A DNA stretch of 64,000 nucleotides from Achromobacter sp. UMC46 (GCF_014170335.1 NZ_LZZS01000005.1:186001-250000), one strand, 5' to 3'. Positions 43,656 through 53,389 are shown, numbered from the stretch's first letter. Notes: generated by a model from the letters alone, not told the origin. Translations and numbers: made by a program.

Positions 43656-45122
43656 ATGCAAACACCGACAACCGACTCGGGCGCCACGCCTTCGAGCCAG
43701 CATCAGCTGCACCGCGTGCTCAAGGCGCGCCACCTCACGATGATAGCGCTGGGCGGGGCCATCGGCACCGGCCTGTTCGTCGCCTCCGGCGCCGCCATCG
43801 CCCAAGCCGGCCCGGGCGGCGCTCTGATGGTCTATCTGGTGATCGGCCTGATGGTCTATTTCATCATGACCAGCCTGGGCGAACTGGCCACCTTCATGCC
43901 CGTGTCGGGCTCGTTCTGCACCTATGCGTCGCGCTATGTGGACCCCGGCTTCGGCTTTGCGCTGGGGTGGAACTTCTGGATCAGCTGGGCCACGGTGGTC
44001 GCCGTGGACGTGGTGGCCGCCCAATTGGTCATGGCGTACTGGCTGCCGGATACGCCAGGCTGGATATGGAGCGTCGCCTTCCTGGCGCTGACCTTCGGGC
44101 TGAACGCGTTTTCCGCCCGCAGCTTCGGCGAAGCCGAATACTGGTTCGCCATCATCAAGGTCGTTGCCGTCCTGTGCTTCATCGCGGTGGGGCTGGCCAT
44201 GCTGGCGGGCATCATCCATAGCGGCGATCCGGTGGGCCTGGCCAACTGGACGGTCGGCGACGCGCCCTTCGTGGGCAACGCGGCCACCTGGGTCGGCGTG
44301 GCGATGGTGGTGGCCTATTCGTTCCAGGGGACCGAGCTGGTGGGCGTGGCCGCGGGCGAATCCGAGAACCCCCGCCGCAACGTGCCGCGCGCCATCAACA
44401 ACGTGTTCTGGCGCATCCTGCTGTTCTATGTGCTGGCCATCCTGATCATCGGCCTGCTGGTCCCCTACACCGACCCCCAACTGCTGCGCAACGAAGTGGA
44501 AGACATCGCCGTCAGCCCCTTCACGCTGGTGTTCCAGCATGCGGGGCTGCTGTCGGCCGCCACGGTGATGAACGCGGTCATCCTGACGTCGGTGCTGTCG
44601 GCCGGCAATTCGGGCATGTACGCCGCCACGCGGATGCTGTTCAACATGGCCGCCGAAGGCCAGGCGCCCGCCATCTTCAAGCGCCTGACCGGCAACGGCG
44701 TGCCGCTGTATGCGCTGCTTGCCACCACGGCGCTTGCCTGCCTGTGCCTGTTCAGCGTGGTGTACAGCCCGAAGGCGGTCTATATCTGGCTGCTGAATTT
44801 TGCCGGCATGACGGAATTCATCGTGTGGCTGAGCATCGCGGTCAGCCACTACCGCTTCCGCCAGGGCTACGTGAAGCACGGCTACGACACGGCCGACCTG
44901 CCCTACAAGGCCGGCCTGTTCCCGTTCGGCCCGCTGCTGGCCTTCGTGCTGTGCCTGGTGGTGACGCTGGGCCAGAACTACCAGGCCTTCCTGGAGGAAC
45001 GCATCGACTGGATCGGGGTGATCTCGACCTACCTGGCGATTCCGCTGTTCCTGGCGCTGTGGATCGGCCATCGCGTGGTGAAGCGGTCGCGCTGGGTCAA
45101 GTACCAGGACATGCGCTTCTAG
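43656..45122 (+). CDS. amino-acid permease of the APC family (LysP/AroP-like)
   Basis: 488 aa with twelve membrane segments. LKARHLTMIALGGAIGTGLF is the first-helix signature of AAT-type amino-acid permeases. SFQGTELVGVAAGESENPRRNVPRAI, split at GESEN, is the conserved block of segment 6, and the chain resembles the lysine-specific permease LysP in the segment around VILTSVLSAGNSGMYAATRML. Lysine as substrate is plausible but not proven. The start at 43656 avoids a poorly supported upstream extension. Confidence 0.88.
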   Translation: MQTPTTDSGATPSSQHQLHRVLKARHLTMIALGGAIGTGLFVASGAAIAQAGPGGALMVYLVIGLMVYFIMTSLGELATFMPVSGSFCTYASRYVDPGFGFALGWNFWISWATVVAVDVVAAQLVMAYWLPDTPGWIWSVAFLALTFGLNAFSARSFGEAEYWFAIIKVVAVLCFIAVGLAMLAGIIHSGDPVGLANWTVGDAPFVGNAATWVGVAMVVAYSFQGTELVGVAAGESENPRRNVPRAINNVFWRILLFYVLAILIIGLLVPYTDPQLLRNEVEDIAVSPFTLVFQHAGLLSAATVMNAVILTSVLSAGNSGMYAATRMLFNMAAEGQAPAIFKRLTGNGVPLYALLATTALACLCLFSVVYSPKAVYIWLLNFAGMTEFIVWLSIAVSHYRFRQGYVKHGYDTADLPYKAGLFPFGPLLAFVLCLVVTLGQNYQAFLEERIDWIGVISTYLAIPLFLALWIGHRVVKRSRWVKYQDMRF

Positions 45123-45509
45123 ACGTCAAGCGTCAGCGCCTGATCCAGATAGGTGGCGGTCAACGTGTGGCCGCTGCCCACGATATCGAAGGGTGTGCAC
45201 ATCGCGCCGGTCGAGACGATCTCACCGGCGCGCAGCGTCACATTCCGGTCGGCCGCGTGCGCGTAAAGCGCCGCAAGCGAGCGCAGCGGGTCCGTCGCGT
45301 CGTCTCCGGTCTGGGCGCGGGCCTTGACCTGCCCGTCCAGCGACACCGCCGCCGACGCATCGACCTGCCGCAGCAGGCCGGCGTCCAGGCCGTCGCTGAA
45401 CGGTTCGCTGACGACCAGGGCCTCGAACCCCACGTTGTCGGCCACGAAACTGGGCCACGAACGCGATCTCGCATTCGCCGGTAACGGGGTCGAAGGCGGG
45501 AGTCGGCAT
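45119..45509 (-). pseudogene. decayed 2-keto-4-pentenoate hydratase gene with internal deletion and frameshift
   Basis: The first 20 codons from 45509 (PTPAFDPVTGECEIAFVAQ) match the start of the hydratase core, where an E-x-E-I-A-F-V block binds metal. The reading then has to change frame to continue with FVADNVGFEALVVSEPF and finish with LRAGEIVSTGAMCTPFDIVG, the C-terminal hydratase blocks. About 50 residues of the normal core between these blocks are missing, including the second metal-ligand region. It ends overlapping the permease stop by four bases. The product cannot be active. Confidence 0.8.
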
Positions 45510-45637
45510 GGAGCAAGGGAAAAGAGGGAAAAGTTGCGGGCGAAGGCCCTCGGGGCGGCGAACCGAACCGGGGCCGCATCACATGATAGCCATATCGCCC
45601 CCGGCGCTCCACGGCGGGCTTGAAGGCCGGTACAATA

Positions 45638-45653
45638 CTGTATATTCATACAG
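45638..45653. promoter_or_regulatory. LexA box of the imuA-imuB-dnaE2 operon
   Basis: The sequence CTGTATATTCATACAG has the CTG-N10-CAG pattern with both inner T/A positions of the E. coli-type consensus (CTGT-N8-ACAG), and is preceded by TA. It ends 38 bp before the imuA start and overlaps the likely promoter (TTGAAG at 45620 as a possible -35). SOS control of the cassette follows from this. Confidence 0.92.
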
Positions 45654-45691
45654 CATAAACTTCCCTTTACAGAACCCGGGCCTTACCCGCC

Positions 45692-46396
45692 ATGCAGTCC
45701 CCTGAACGTATCCATCCCGCGTTGTGGCGCGCCACCCAAATGGCCAAAGGCGCCGCCCGCAACCTGCCCACCGGGCATGCGGCGCTTTCCGCGCAACTGC
45801 CGGACGGCGGCTGGCCGCTGGGCTCGCTGATCGAACTGCTGACCCCGCACCCAGGCATCGGCGAAATCCGCCTGCTGCGCCCGGCGCTGGCCCAATTGGA
45901 AACGCGCCGGCCCATCGCCCTGGTGCAACCGCCGCACGCCCCCCACATCGCCAGCTGGATGAGCTGGCGGCTGGATCCCCGGCAGTTGCTGTGGGTCGCG
46001 CCGCAAAAGCCCGTCGACACGCTGTGGGCCACCGAACAGATTTTGAAGAACGGCAGTTGCGGCGCCCTGATCTGCTGGCTGCCCCACGTGCGCCCCGAAT
46101 CCCTGCGCCGCCTGCATCTGGCCGCCCAGGCCAGCGACTTGCTGTTCATCGCCGTGCGCCCGGCCAGCGCGGCGCAGCATGCCACCCCCGCGCCGTTGCG
46201 GCTGGCGCTTGCGCCCGCGCCGGGCGGCTTGTCCGTCCATATCCTGAAACGCCGGGGACCGGTCTGCGACACGCCGCTGCATGTCGCCCTGGATCCCGGC
46301 GCCCTTACGCCTTCTTCCCCCCGCCATGCGCCTTTGGATCGCCGTATTCCTGCGCTGCCTGCCGCTGGACGCACTACGCCCGCACTGGCCGCTTGA
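45692..46396 (+). CDS. imuA: translesion synthesis accessory protein ImuA
   Basis: 234 aa. It belongs to the RecA/SulA-related ImuA family: LPTGHAALSAQLPDGGWPLGSLIELL is split at LPDGG, followed by ALVQPPHAPHIASWMSWRLD and WATEQILKNGSCGALICWLP. No Walker A motif is intact. ImuA recruits or stabilises ImuB and DnaE2 at lesions during the SOS response. The gene is first in the cassette behind a LexA box and overlaps imuB by 71 bp in a different frame. Confidence 0.93.
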   Translation: MQSPERIHPALWRATQMAKGAARNLPTGHAALSAQLPDGGWPLGSLIELLTPHPGIGEIRLLRPALAQLETRRPIALVQPPHAPHIASWMSWRLDPRQLLWVAPQKPVDTLWATEQILKNGSCGALICWLPHVRPESLRRLHLAAQASDLLFIAVRPASAAQHATPAPLRLALAPAPGGLSVHILKRRGPVCDTPLHVALDPGALTPSSPRHAPLDRRIPALPAAGRTTPALAA

Positions 46397-47795
46397 GGGG
46401 CAGGCGTTCGCCGTCCTGGACCAGGAACGCGTCGCCGCCCTCACCCCCGCCGCCCGTCAGGCCGGCGTCAAGCCGGGCATGCGCCGCGCCGGCGCGGCGG
46501 CTATCGCCCCCGAGGTCGAACTGCTGCCGCGCCAGCCCCAAACCGAAGCCGACGCCCTGCTGGGCGCGGCGCTGGCCTTGCTGCAATACACGCCCGAAGT
46601 GGCCCTGGCCGGCGACGACACCGTGCTGCTGAACGTCGGCGCCAGCCTGATGTTCTTTCGCGGACCCCGCGCGCTTGGCCAGCGGGTGCGCGCCACCTTG
46701 CGCGCCCTGGACCTGCGCGTGTCGCTGGGCATGGCCCCCACCGCCACGGGCGCCTGGCTGCTGGCGCACCGCCCGGGCCGCTGCGTGCCCCGGCGCGCCT
46801 TGACGCTGCCCACGCTGACGCGCCAGCTGGACGCGCTGCCGCTGGCGCTGCTGCCCCAGGCGCAAGCCCGCCAGGACTGGCTGGACGACATCGGCTGCCA
46901 CACGCTGGCAGACCTGCGCGCCCTGCCGCGCGCCGGCCTGCAACGGCGCAGCACGCCCGAACTGCTGCAAGCCCTGGACGCCGCCTACGGCCAGGCGCCC
47001 GAGCTCTACCGCTGGATCGAACCGCCCCACCAGTTTTCGCGGCGCCTGGAACTCACGGACTATGTCGAGCACACCGACGCCGTGCTGGCCGTGGCGCACC
47101 GGCTGGCCGAACAACTGGGCGGCTGGCTGACCGCCCGGCAACTGGCGGTGCGGCGCGTGGTGCTCAGCATGGAGCACGAACGCGGCCGCCACGCCCGCCC
47201 GCCCACCGAACTGGAACTGGCGTTGGCGCAACCCGTCTGGCAGGCGCCGCAACTGCTGCACCTGCTGCGCGAAAAGCTGAACCACTTCACGCTGGAAGCG
47301 CCCGTCATCGCCGTGGCGCTGCAGGCACCCGACACGGTGGAGCAACCCGCCGCCAGCACCACCCTGTTTCCCGAACCGGGCGGCACGGCGGCCGACCACG
47401 CCCGGCTGCTGGACCTGCTGGTGGCGCGGCTGGGCCGCGACCAGGTGCGCCATGCCCAGCCCGCCGCCGACCACCGCCCCGAAGCCGCCAATACCTGGGG
47501 CGACGCACTGGCGCCGCCCCAGGCCCCCACGCCCTTGCCCACCTTGCTGGACCGCCCGTTCTGGCTGCTGCAAACGCCGCTGCCCTTGAAGCTGTCCGGC
47601 CATCGCCCGCAGTACGGCGGCCAGGCGCTGCGGCTGATGCGCGGCCCCGAGCGCATCGAAAGCGGCTGGTGGGACCCTGCCCTGACGGTGCGCGACTACT
47701 TCGTGGCCGAAGACGCCGCCGCCGCGCGCTACTGGATCTACCGCGAACGCGACGCGGAACACGCGCGCTGGTTCCTGCACGGGCTGTACGCCTGA
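46326..47795 (+). CDS. imuB: inactive Y-family polymerase homologue ImuB
   Basis: 489 aa. The Y-family fold is recognisable (FAVLDQERVAALTPAA; SLGMAPTATGAWLLA; helix-hairpin-helix DIGCHTLADLRALPRAGL), but the catalytic acids are absent: the usual Asp of the first strand and the S-x-D-E motif are replaced (LLNVGASLMFFRG). ImuB acts as a scaffold between the beta clamp, ImuA and DnaE2. STTLFPEPGG may belong to the clamp-binding region. The ATG at 46326 begins the first strand; upstream in-frame starts lie inside imuA. Confidence 0.92.
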   Translation: MRLWIAVFLRCLPLDALRPHWPLEGQAFAVLDQERVAALTPAARQAGVKPGMRRAGAAAIAPEVELLPRQPQTEADALLGAALALLQYTPEVALAGDDTVLLNVGASLMFFRGPRALGQRVRATLRALDLRVSLGMAPTATGAWLLAHRPGRCVPRRALTLPTLTRQLDALPLALLPQAQARQDWLDDIGCHTLADLRALPRAGLQRRSTPELLQALDAAYGQAPELYRWIEPPHQFSRRLELTDYVEHTDAVLAVAHRLAEQLGGWLTARQLAVRRVVLSMEHERGRHARPPTELELALAQPVWQAPQLLHLLREKLNHFTLEAPVIAVALQAPDTVEQPAASTTLFPEPGGTAADHARLLDLLVARLGRDQVRHAQPAADHRPEAANTWGDALAPPQAPTPLPTLLDRPFWLLQTPLPLKLSGHRPQYGGQALRLMRGPERIESGWWDPALTVRDYFVAEDAAAARYWIYRERDAEHARWFLHGLYA

Positions 47796-47808
47796 GCCCG
47801 TCCACGCC

Positions 47809-50800
47809 ATGCACGACGACGCCTTCGACGCCCCCGATCCGTCCGCCCCGCCCGCGGCGCTGCCCGGCTATGCCGAACTGCAATGCCAGTCGAACTTCTC
47901 TTTCCTGCAAGGCGCCTCGCATCCGGAAGAGCTGGCCGCGCGCGCCGCGGAACTGGGCTACGCCGCGCTGGCGCTGACCGACGAATGTTCGCTGGCGGGC
48001 GTGGTGCGCGCCCACATGGAAGCCAAGGCCCAGAAGCTGCCGCTGATCATCGGCGCCACCTTCCAGCTGCGCGCCGCCCCCGACGCCGCGCCGCTGGGCC
48101 TGACCCTGCTGGCGCAGACCCGCGAAGGCTACGGCAATCTGTCCGAACTCATCACGCTGGCCCGCACCCGCGCGCCCAAGGGCGAATACCGACTGGCGCC
48201 GGAAGACCTGACCGATCCGCCGGACGGCTACGCGCATCTGCGCCAGTTGCCCGAATGCCTGGCCATCCTGACGCCCGCCTACGGCACCGACGCCGACCGC
48301 CTGGCCGAACAAGCCCGCTGGCTGGCGCGCGTCTTTCCCCACCGCGCCTGGGTCGGCCTGAACCTGCTGTACCAGTCCCGCGACGACCTGCACCGCGCCG
48401 CCGTCGAGAACGCCGCAAGCGCCGCGGAATTGCCCGTCGTGGCGGTGGGCCAGGTGCAGATGCACGTGCGGTCGCGCAAGCCCCTGCACGACACGCTGGC
48501 CGGCATCCGCACCCGTCAGCCGGTATCCCAATGCGGCTATGAACTGTCCGGCAACGCCGAACAGCACCTGCGCACCCGCATGCGGCTGGCCAATCTGTAT
48601 CCGCCGGAGGCCTTGGCGCAAACGCTGGTGGTGGCGCGCCGTTGCGCGTTTTCGCTGGACGAGCTGCGCTACGAATACCCCGACGAGATCGTGCCGCCCG
48701 GCCTCACCCCGGCCACCTACCTGCGCCAGGAGACCCTGGCGGGCGCGGCCCGCCGCTTTCCCGCCGGCATCCCGGACCTCGTGGCCGAACAGATCGAAAA
48801 AGAACTTGGCCTGATCACCGACCTGCAATACGAAGCCTATTTCCTGACCGTCTACGACATCGTGCTGTACGCCCGCAACGTGGGCATCCTGTGCCAGGGC
48901 CGCGGTTCGGCCGCCAACTCGGCGGTCTGCTATTGCCTGGGCATCACCGCGGTGGACCCGATGCGCGGCAACAACCTGTTCGAACGCTTCATCAGCAAGG
49001 AACGCAACGAGCCCCCCGACATCGACGTGGACTTCGAACACCAACGCCGCGAAGAAGTCATCCAGTACATCTACCGCAAGTACGGCCGGCAACGCGCCGC
49101 GCTGACCGCCGTGGTCATCTCGTACCGGCCCCGCAGCGTGCTGCGCGATACCGGCCGCGCGCTGGGCGTGGACCTGGGCGTCATCGATGCCGTGGCGCGC
49201 GCCCATCAATGGTGGGACGGCAAAAAGGAAATGCTGCGCACGCTGGGCGCCTGCGGGCTGGATCCGGAATCCCCCGTGGCGCGGCAATGGGCGTCGCTGG
49301 CCCAGACCCTGATGGGCTTTCCCCGCCACCTGTCGCAGCATCCAGGCGGCTTTGTGATTTCACGCGGAAAGCTGTCGCGCCTGGTGCCGATCGAGAACGC
49401 TGCCATGGAAGAGCGCAGCGTGGTGCAATGGGACAAGGACGACCTGGACGCGTTGAAACTGCTGAAGGTGGACGTGCTGGCGCTGGGCATGCTGTCGGCG
49501 CTGCGCCGCACCCTGGAACTGGCCGGCCAGCGCCGCGGCCAGCCGCTGACGCTGCAGGACATCCCGGAAGGCGACGACGCCACCTACGACATGATTTGCG
49601 ACGCCGACACCGTCGGCGTGTTCCAGATCGAATCGCGCGCGCAAATGACGATGCTGCCGCGCCTGCGGCCGCGCAAATACTACGACCTGGTGGTGCAGGT
49701 GGCCATCGTGCGGCCCGGCCCCATCCAGGGCGGCATGGTCCACCCTTATCTGCGCCGCCGCCAGGGCAAGGAAAAAGAAACCTACCCCAGCGAGAGAGTC
49801 CGCGGCGTGCTCAGCCGGACCATGGGCGTGCCCATCTTCCAGGAACAGGTGATGCAGATCGCCGTGGTGGCCGCAGGCTTCACGCCGGGCGAAGCCGACC
49901 AGTTGCGCCGGTCGATGGCCGCCTGGAAGCGCAAGGGCGGCGTGGACAAATTCCGCGTCAAACTGGTGGGCGGCCTGCTGGCGCACGGCTACACGCTGGA
50001 CTTCGCGGAAGCGCTGTTCCGGCAGGTGGAAGGCTTTGGCGAATACGGCTTCCCGGAAAGCCATGCCGCCAGCTTCGCGCTGCTGGCGTATTCCAGTTCG
50101 TGGTTGAAGCGCCACGAGCCCGAAGCCTTTCTGGCCGCCCTGCTCAACTCCCAGCCCATGGGCTTCTATGCGCCCGCCCAACTGGTGCAGGACGCCCGCC
50201 GCCATGGCGTCTGCGTGTTGCCCGCGGACGTCACCGTCAGCGGCTGGGACACCGCGCTGGAGCCCCTGCCGGACGGCTACCCCGGCGCGCGCCGCAGCGC
50301 CCACCCCCATGCGCCCGGCCCCGATGGCCCGCGCCCCGCCGTGCGCCTGGGCTTGAGCCTGATCCAGGGCATGCGGAAAGACGCCGCCCTGCGCATCGAG
50401 GACGCGCGCGCACAGTCCCCCTTCGCCGACACCGGCGACCTGGCCCGGCGCGGCGCGCTCAACCGGCACGACCTGAACGCGCTGGCCGCGGGCGACGCGC
50501 TGCGCACTCTGGCGGGCCATCGGCGCCAAGCCAGTTGGGAAGCCGCCGCCAGCGTGCAAAGCCGCGACTTGCTGCGCGACGCCGCCATCGTCGAAACCCA
50601 GGCGCCGCAGTTGCAGGCCCCGTCGGAAAGCCAGACGGTCGCGGCCGACTACCGCAGCGTGGGGCTGACCCTGCACAGCCACCCGGTGGCGCTGCTGCGC
50701 GGCCAATTGGCGGCCCGCAACTTCCAGCCTGCCGACGTCCTGAACCGCTATCCCGACAAGCGCGTGGCGCGCGCCTGCGGCATCGTCACCGTGCGCCAGC

Positions 50801-51042
50801 GGCCGCAAACCTCCAAGGGCGTGATCTTCGTCACGCTGGAAGACGAAACCGGCCCCGTGAACGTGGTCGTACGGCCCGAACTGATCGAACGCCAGCGTCG
50901 CGAACTGCTGGGCGCCAAGCTGCTGGGCGTCTACGGCGCCTGGCAGAGCGTGGACGGCGTGCGCCACCTGATCGCGCAGCGGCTGGTGGACCTGTCCGAC
51001 CTGCTGGGCGGGCTGGCCACGCACAGCCGCAACTTCCATTGA
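47809..51042 (+). CDS. dnaE2: error-prone DNA polymerase DnaE2
   Basis: 1077 aa C-family polymerase. An N-terminal PHP domain (YAELQCQSNFSFLQGASHPE) is followed by the palm with catalytic Asp404 and Asp406 (PPDIDVDF) and Asp555 (LLKVDVLALG), the same positions as the E. coli alpha-subunit residues as I recall them. A helix-hairpin-helix and an OB-fold (GIVTVRQRPQTSKGVIFVTL) close the chain. It copies past lesions in the SOS response and is 13 bp after imuB. It is shorter than replicative DnaE, as usual for DnaE2. Confidence 0.96.
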   Translation: MHDDAFDAPDPSAPPAALPGYAELQCQSNFSFLQGASHPEELAARAAELGYAALALTDECSLAGVVRAHMEAKAQKLPLIIGATFQLRAAPDAAPLGLTLLAQTREGYGNLSELITLARTRAPKGEYRLAPEDLTDPPDGYAHLRQLPECLAILTPAYGTDADRLAEQARWLARVFPHRAWVGLNLLYQSRDDLHRAAVENAASAAELPVVAVGQVQMHVRSRKPLHDTLAGIRTRQPVSQCGYELSGNAEQHLRTRMRLANLYPPEALAQTLVVARRCAFSLDELRYEYPDEIVPPGLTPATYLRQETLAGAARRFPAGIPDLVAEQIEKELGLITDLQYEAYFLTVYDIVLYARNVGILCQGRGSAANSAVCYCLGITAVDPMRGNNLFERFISKERNEPPDIDVDFEHQRREEVIQYIYRKYGRQRAALTAVVISYRPRSVLRDTGRALGVDLGVIDAVARAHQWWDGKKEMLRTLGACGLDPESPVARQWASLAQTLMGFPRHLSQHPGGFVISRGKLSRLVPIENAAMEERSVVQWDKDDLDALKLLKVDVLALGMLSALRRTLELAGQRRGQPLTLQDIPEGDDATYDMICDADTVGVFQIESRAQMTMLPRLRPRKYYDLVVQVAIVRPGPIQGGMVHPYLRRRQGKEKETYPSERVRGVLSRTMGVPIFQEQVMQIAVVAAGFTPGEADQLRRSMAAWKRKGGVDKFRVKLVGGLLAHGYTLDFAEALFRQVEGFGEYGFPESHAASFALLAYSSSWLKRHEPEAFLAALLNSQPMGFYAPAQLVQDARRHGVCVLPADVTVSGWDTALEPLPDGYPGARRSAHPHAPGPDGPRPAVRLGLSLIQGMRKDAALRIEDARAQSPFADTGDLARRGALNRHDLNALAAGDALRTLAGHRRQASWEAAASVQSRDLLRDAAIVETQAPQLQAPSESQTVAADYRSVGLTLHSHPVALLRGQLAARNFQPADVLNRYPDKRVARACGIVTVRQRPQTSKGVIFVTLEDETGPVNVVVRPELIERQRRELLGAKLLGVYGAWQSVDGVRHLIAQRLVDLSDLLGGLATHSRNFH

Positions 51043-51073
51043 CGGTCCTGATACGCGACCGACGGCAGGCGGA

Positions 51074-52354
51074 TCACCGGCCGAACAGGATGCCGTCGTC
51101 CAGTGCCTGCGCCATCGCCTGATACCCCGCATCCCCGGGATGCAAGTGGTCGCCGGAATCGTAGGCCGGCAGCAAGCGCGCGGGGTGCGACGGGTCGCGC
51201 AGCACGGCGTCCATGTCCACCACCGCATCGAACACGCCACTGTGGCGGATCCACTGGTTCACTTCGCGCCGCACCGCGTCCTTGGCCGGGCTGTAGTGGC
51301 CCGCCAGCGGCGTGCCGTGCAACGACCCTTCAAAGGGCGCGATGGTCGCCCCCACGATGCGCACGTTGCGGGCGCGGGCGGCCTCGGCCAATTGCCGGTA
51401 ACCCTCCACCAGCCGGGCCGCGGTCATGGGCGCATCTCCCGGCGCGAAGGCGCTGTCCGGCCAACCGATATCGTTGATGCCCATCAGCACGACCACCGTG
51501 CGCACGCCGGGTTGCGACAACACGTCGGCTTCGAAGCGCGCCATCGCGTTCACGCCCATCTTGTCGCCCCATACCCGAGCGCCCGAAATACCCGCATTGA
51601 CGACGCCCGCGCCTTGCGGCGCCAGCCGGCGGGCCAGGACGTCCGGCCAGCGGCGGTTGGCGCCGGGCGTGGAGCCGTTGCCATCGGTCAATGAATCCCC
51701 GAACGCCACCACGACCGGCGTATCGGCCGCGCTTTCCACCCAGACCCCCGCCAGCACCATTCGGCCTTGCAAGGCGGCGGCGCCTGGCAAGTCAGGCGCG
51801 CCGCTGACGTCGCCCTCCGCCAACGCAGCGGTTTGCTGCGCGCCCCAATGGAACGTCGCGACGGGCGTCGGCTGCGGGAAATACGTGCTGACAGCCAGCT
51901 CGCTCAACGCGGTCACGGGCAGGTCCACCGGGTCGCTCACCACCTGGGCGCCGGCCGCGACCGTCACGCCCGGCCGACCGCCGAAGCGCAACGCCTGGTC
52001 CGACGCCGGGTCGATGGCCGCCCCGGCCCGCGCCACCCGAGCCACCCGGGCGGCGCCGACCACCAACGGCTGCGTCCCATAGCGGTTGGACAGCACCACG
52101 CGCAGGCGTTTACCGCCCACGCTGATCTTGACGGTCTCGCGCAGCGTCTGGTCCGAAACTTGCGCCGGCATGCCGGTGGGCAGGATGAACGACGCCTCCC
52201 ACGACGGCTGCGGGCTGGCCGTCCAGGTGCTGACCCAGACGGGGGCTTGCGGCCCCGGGGCGGCCGCCTGCGTGGCCGACGGCGTCCAGACAAGGCCGGC
52301 CACAGCCAGGCTCGCGGCGCGCAAAAAGGAATGACGGTTCATGGCGGGATGCAT
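51074..52354 (-). CDS. secreted SGNH/GDSL esterase
   Basis: 426 aa. A signal sequence spans residues 1-31. After an N-terminal beta-domain, the SGNH blocks appear in order: FGDSLTDGNG (Ser221), GISGARVWGD, VVLMGINDIGWP and DHLHPGDAGYQAM with the Asp-x-x-His dyad. The layout matches secreted SGNH hydrolases acting on acylated glycans or small esters; the substrate is unknown. GGAG five bases before the ATG supports the start at 52354. It diverges from a LysR gene that may control it. Confidence 0.9.
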   Translation of the reverse strand: MHPAMNRHSFLRAASLAVAGLVWTPSATQAAAPGPQAPVWVSTWTASPQPSWEASFILPTGMPAQVSDQTLRETVKISVGGKRLRVVLSNRYGTQPLVVGAARVARVARAGAAIDPASDQALRFGGRPGVTVAAGAQVVSDPVDLPVTALSELAVSTYFPQPTPVATFHWGAQQTAALAEGDVSGAPDLPGAAALQGRMVLAGVWVESAADTPVVVAFGDSLTDGNGSTPGANRRWPDVLARRLAPQGAGVVNAGISGARVWGDKMGVNAMARFEADVLSQPGVRTVVVLMGINDIGWPDSAFAPGDAPMTAARLVEGYRQLAEAARARNVRIVGATIAPFEGSLHGTPLAGHYSPAKDAVRREVNQWIRHSGVFDAVVDMDAVLRDPSHPARLLPAYDSGDHLHPGDAGYQAMAQALDDGILFGR

Positions 52355-52451
52355 GGAAACTCCAAGGAAGGAAAACCGGATTCAACCGGGATGCCGTCAC
52401 AATAGGTTCTTCCCGCAACCGCAGGTAGACCCCTACAATGCATACCGCTTC

Positions 52452-52464
52452 TTCCAAAATGGAA
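52452..52464. promoter_or_regulatory. short dyad between the esterase and LysR genes
   Basis: TTCCA and TGGAA flank AAA in the 120-bp divergent gap, 10 bp before the LysR start. It fits a T-N11-A-type LysR box only loosely, so this is a tentative operator. Confidence 0.35.
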
Positions 52465-52474
52465 TGATGAACCA

Positions 52475-53389
52475 ATGGATACCTTGCGCGCCATGCGGGC
52501 CTTCGTCCGCGCCGTGGAACTGGGCACCTTGTCCGCCGCCGCCCGCGAACAAGGCCTGACCCAGCCCGCGCTCAGCAAGATCGTGGCGGCGCTGGAAAAG
52601 GACCTGAACGTGCGGCTGCTGGAACGCAGCACGACGCGCGTCGTGCCCACCGACCAAGGCAAACGCTTCTATGAACGCGCCAACCGCGTGCTGGAGGAAT
52701 ATGCCGAGGCGGTGGCCGATGCGCGCGGCCAGACCGAACAACCTGCCGGGTTCCTGCGCGTCAACGCCCCGGTCGCGCTGGGGCAGTTCCGGCTGAACGC
52801 GCTGATCCGGGATTTCCTGGACGCCTATCCCGACATCCAGGTCGAGCTGATCTTGAACGACCGTTTCGTCGACCTGGTGGAAGAAGGCGTGGACGTGGCC
52901 CTGCGCCTGGGCGGCGACCTGCCGCCCAACGCCATCGCCCGCAAGATCGCCGTGTCGCCGCGCCATCTGGTCGCGGCGCCTTCCTATCTGGCCCGGCACG
53001 GAAAGCCCCGCACGCCGGACGACCTGTCCACCCACGACTACGTCCGATTCGCGTGGCTGCCGGCCGGCGACACCCTGGAGCTGCATCAGGGCAGCGCGCG
53101 AGCCAGTGTCCAGACCCAGGGCCGGTACCGGGTCAACAACGCCCTGGCCATCCGCGAAACGCTGGCGATGGGCGCCGGCGTGGGCCTGTGCCCCGACTGG
53201 CTGGTGCAGGACCTGGTGGCCGGCGGACAGTTGCTGCGCGTCTTGCCCAAATGGAGCGGCGCCCCGCAGGAAGCGTTCCTGATCTACCCCTCGCGACGCT
53301 ACCAGGCGTTGCGCGCCCGCCTGCTGATCCAGTTCCTGGCCGACAGGCTGCCCACGCAGCCCGGCATGCAGCCGCCCCACGGCGCCTGA
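52475..53389 (+). CDS. LysR family transcriptional regulator
   Basis: 304 aa. The N-terminal HTH is typical (MRAFVRAVELGTLSAAAREQ; LTQPALSKIVAALEKDL). The effector domain includes GFLRVNAPVALGQFRL and DGDVALRLG-like EGVDVALRLGGDLP, as in the large CrgA/DsdC-like group of LysR proteins. It is divergent from the SGNH esterase gene, the usual arrangement for a LysR target, but no effector can be named. Confidence 0.92.
   Translation: MDTLRAMRAFVRAVELGTLSAAAREQGLTQPALSKIVAALEKDLNVRLLERSTTRVVPTDQGKRFYERANRVLEEYAEAVADARGQTEQPAGFLRVNAPVALGQFRLNALIRDFLDAYPDIQVELILNDRFVDLVEEGVDVALRLGGDLPPNAIARKIAVSPRHLVAAPSYLARHGKPRTPDDLSTHDYVRFAWLPAGDTLELHQGSARASVQTQGRYRVNNALAIRETLAMGAGVGLCPDWLVQDLVAGGQLLRVLPKWSGAPQEAFLIYPSRRYQALRARLLIQFLADRLPTQPGMQPPHGA

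Noticed and set aside
47305..49341. 678-codon minus-strand frame opposite imuB and dnaE2
   Set aside because: Composition (Gln/Val/His/Gly-rich, no motifs) is typical of antisense frames in GC-rich genes; both plus-strand genes are complete.
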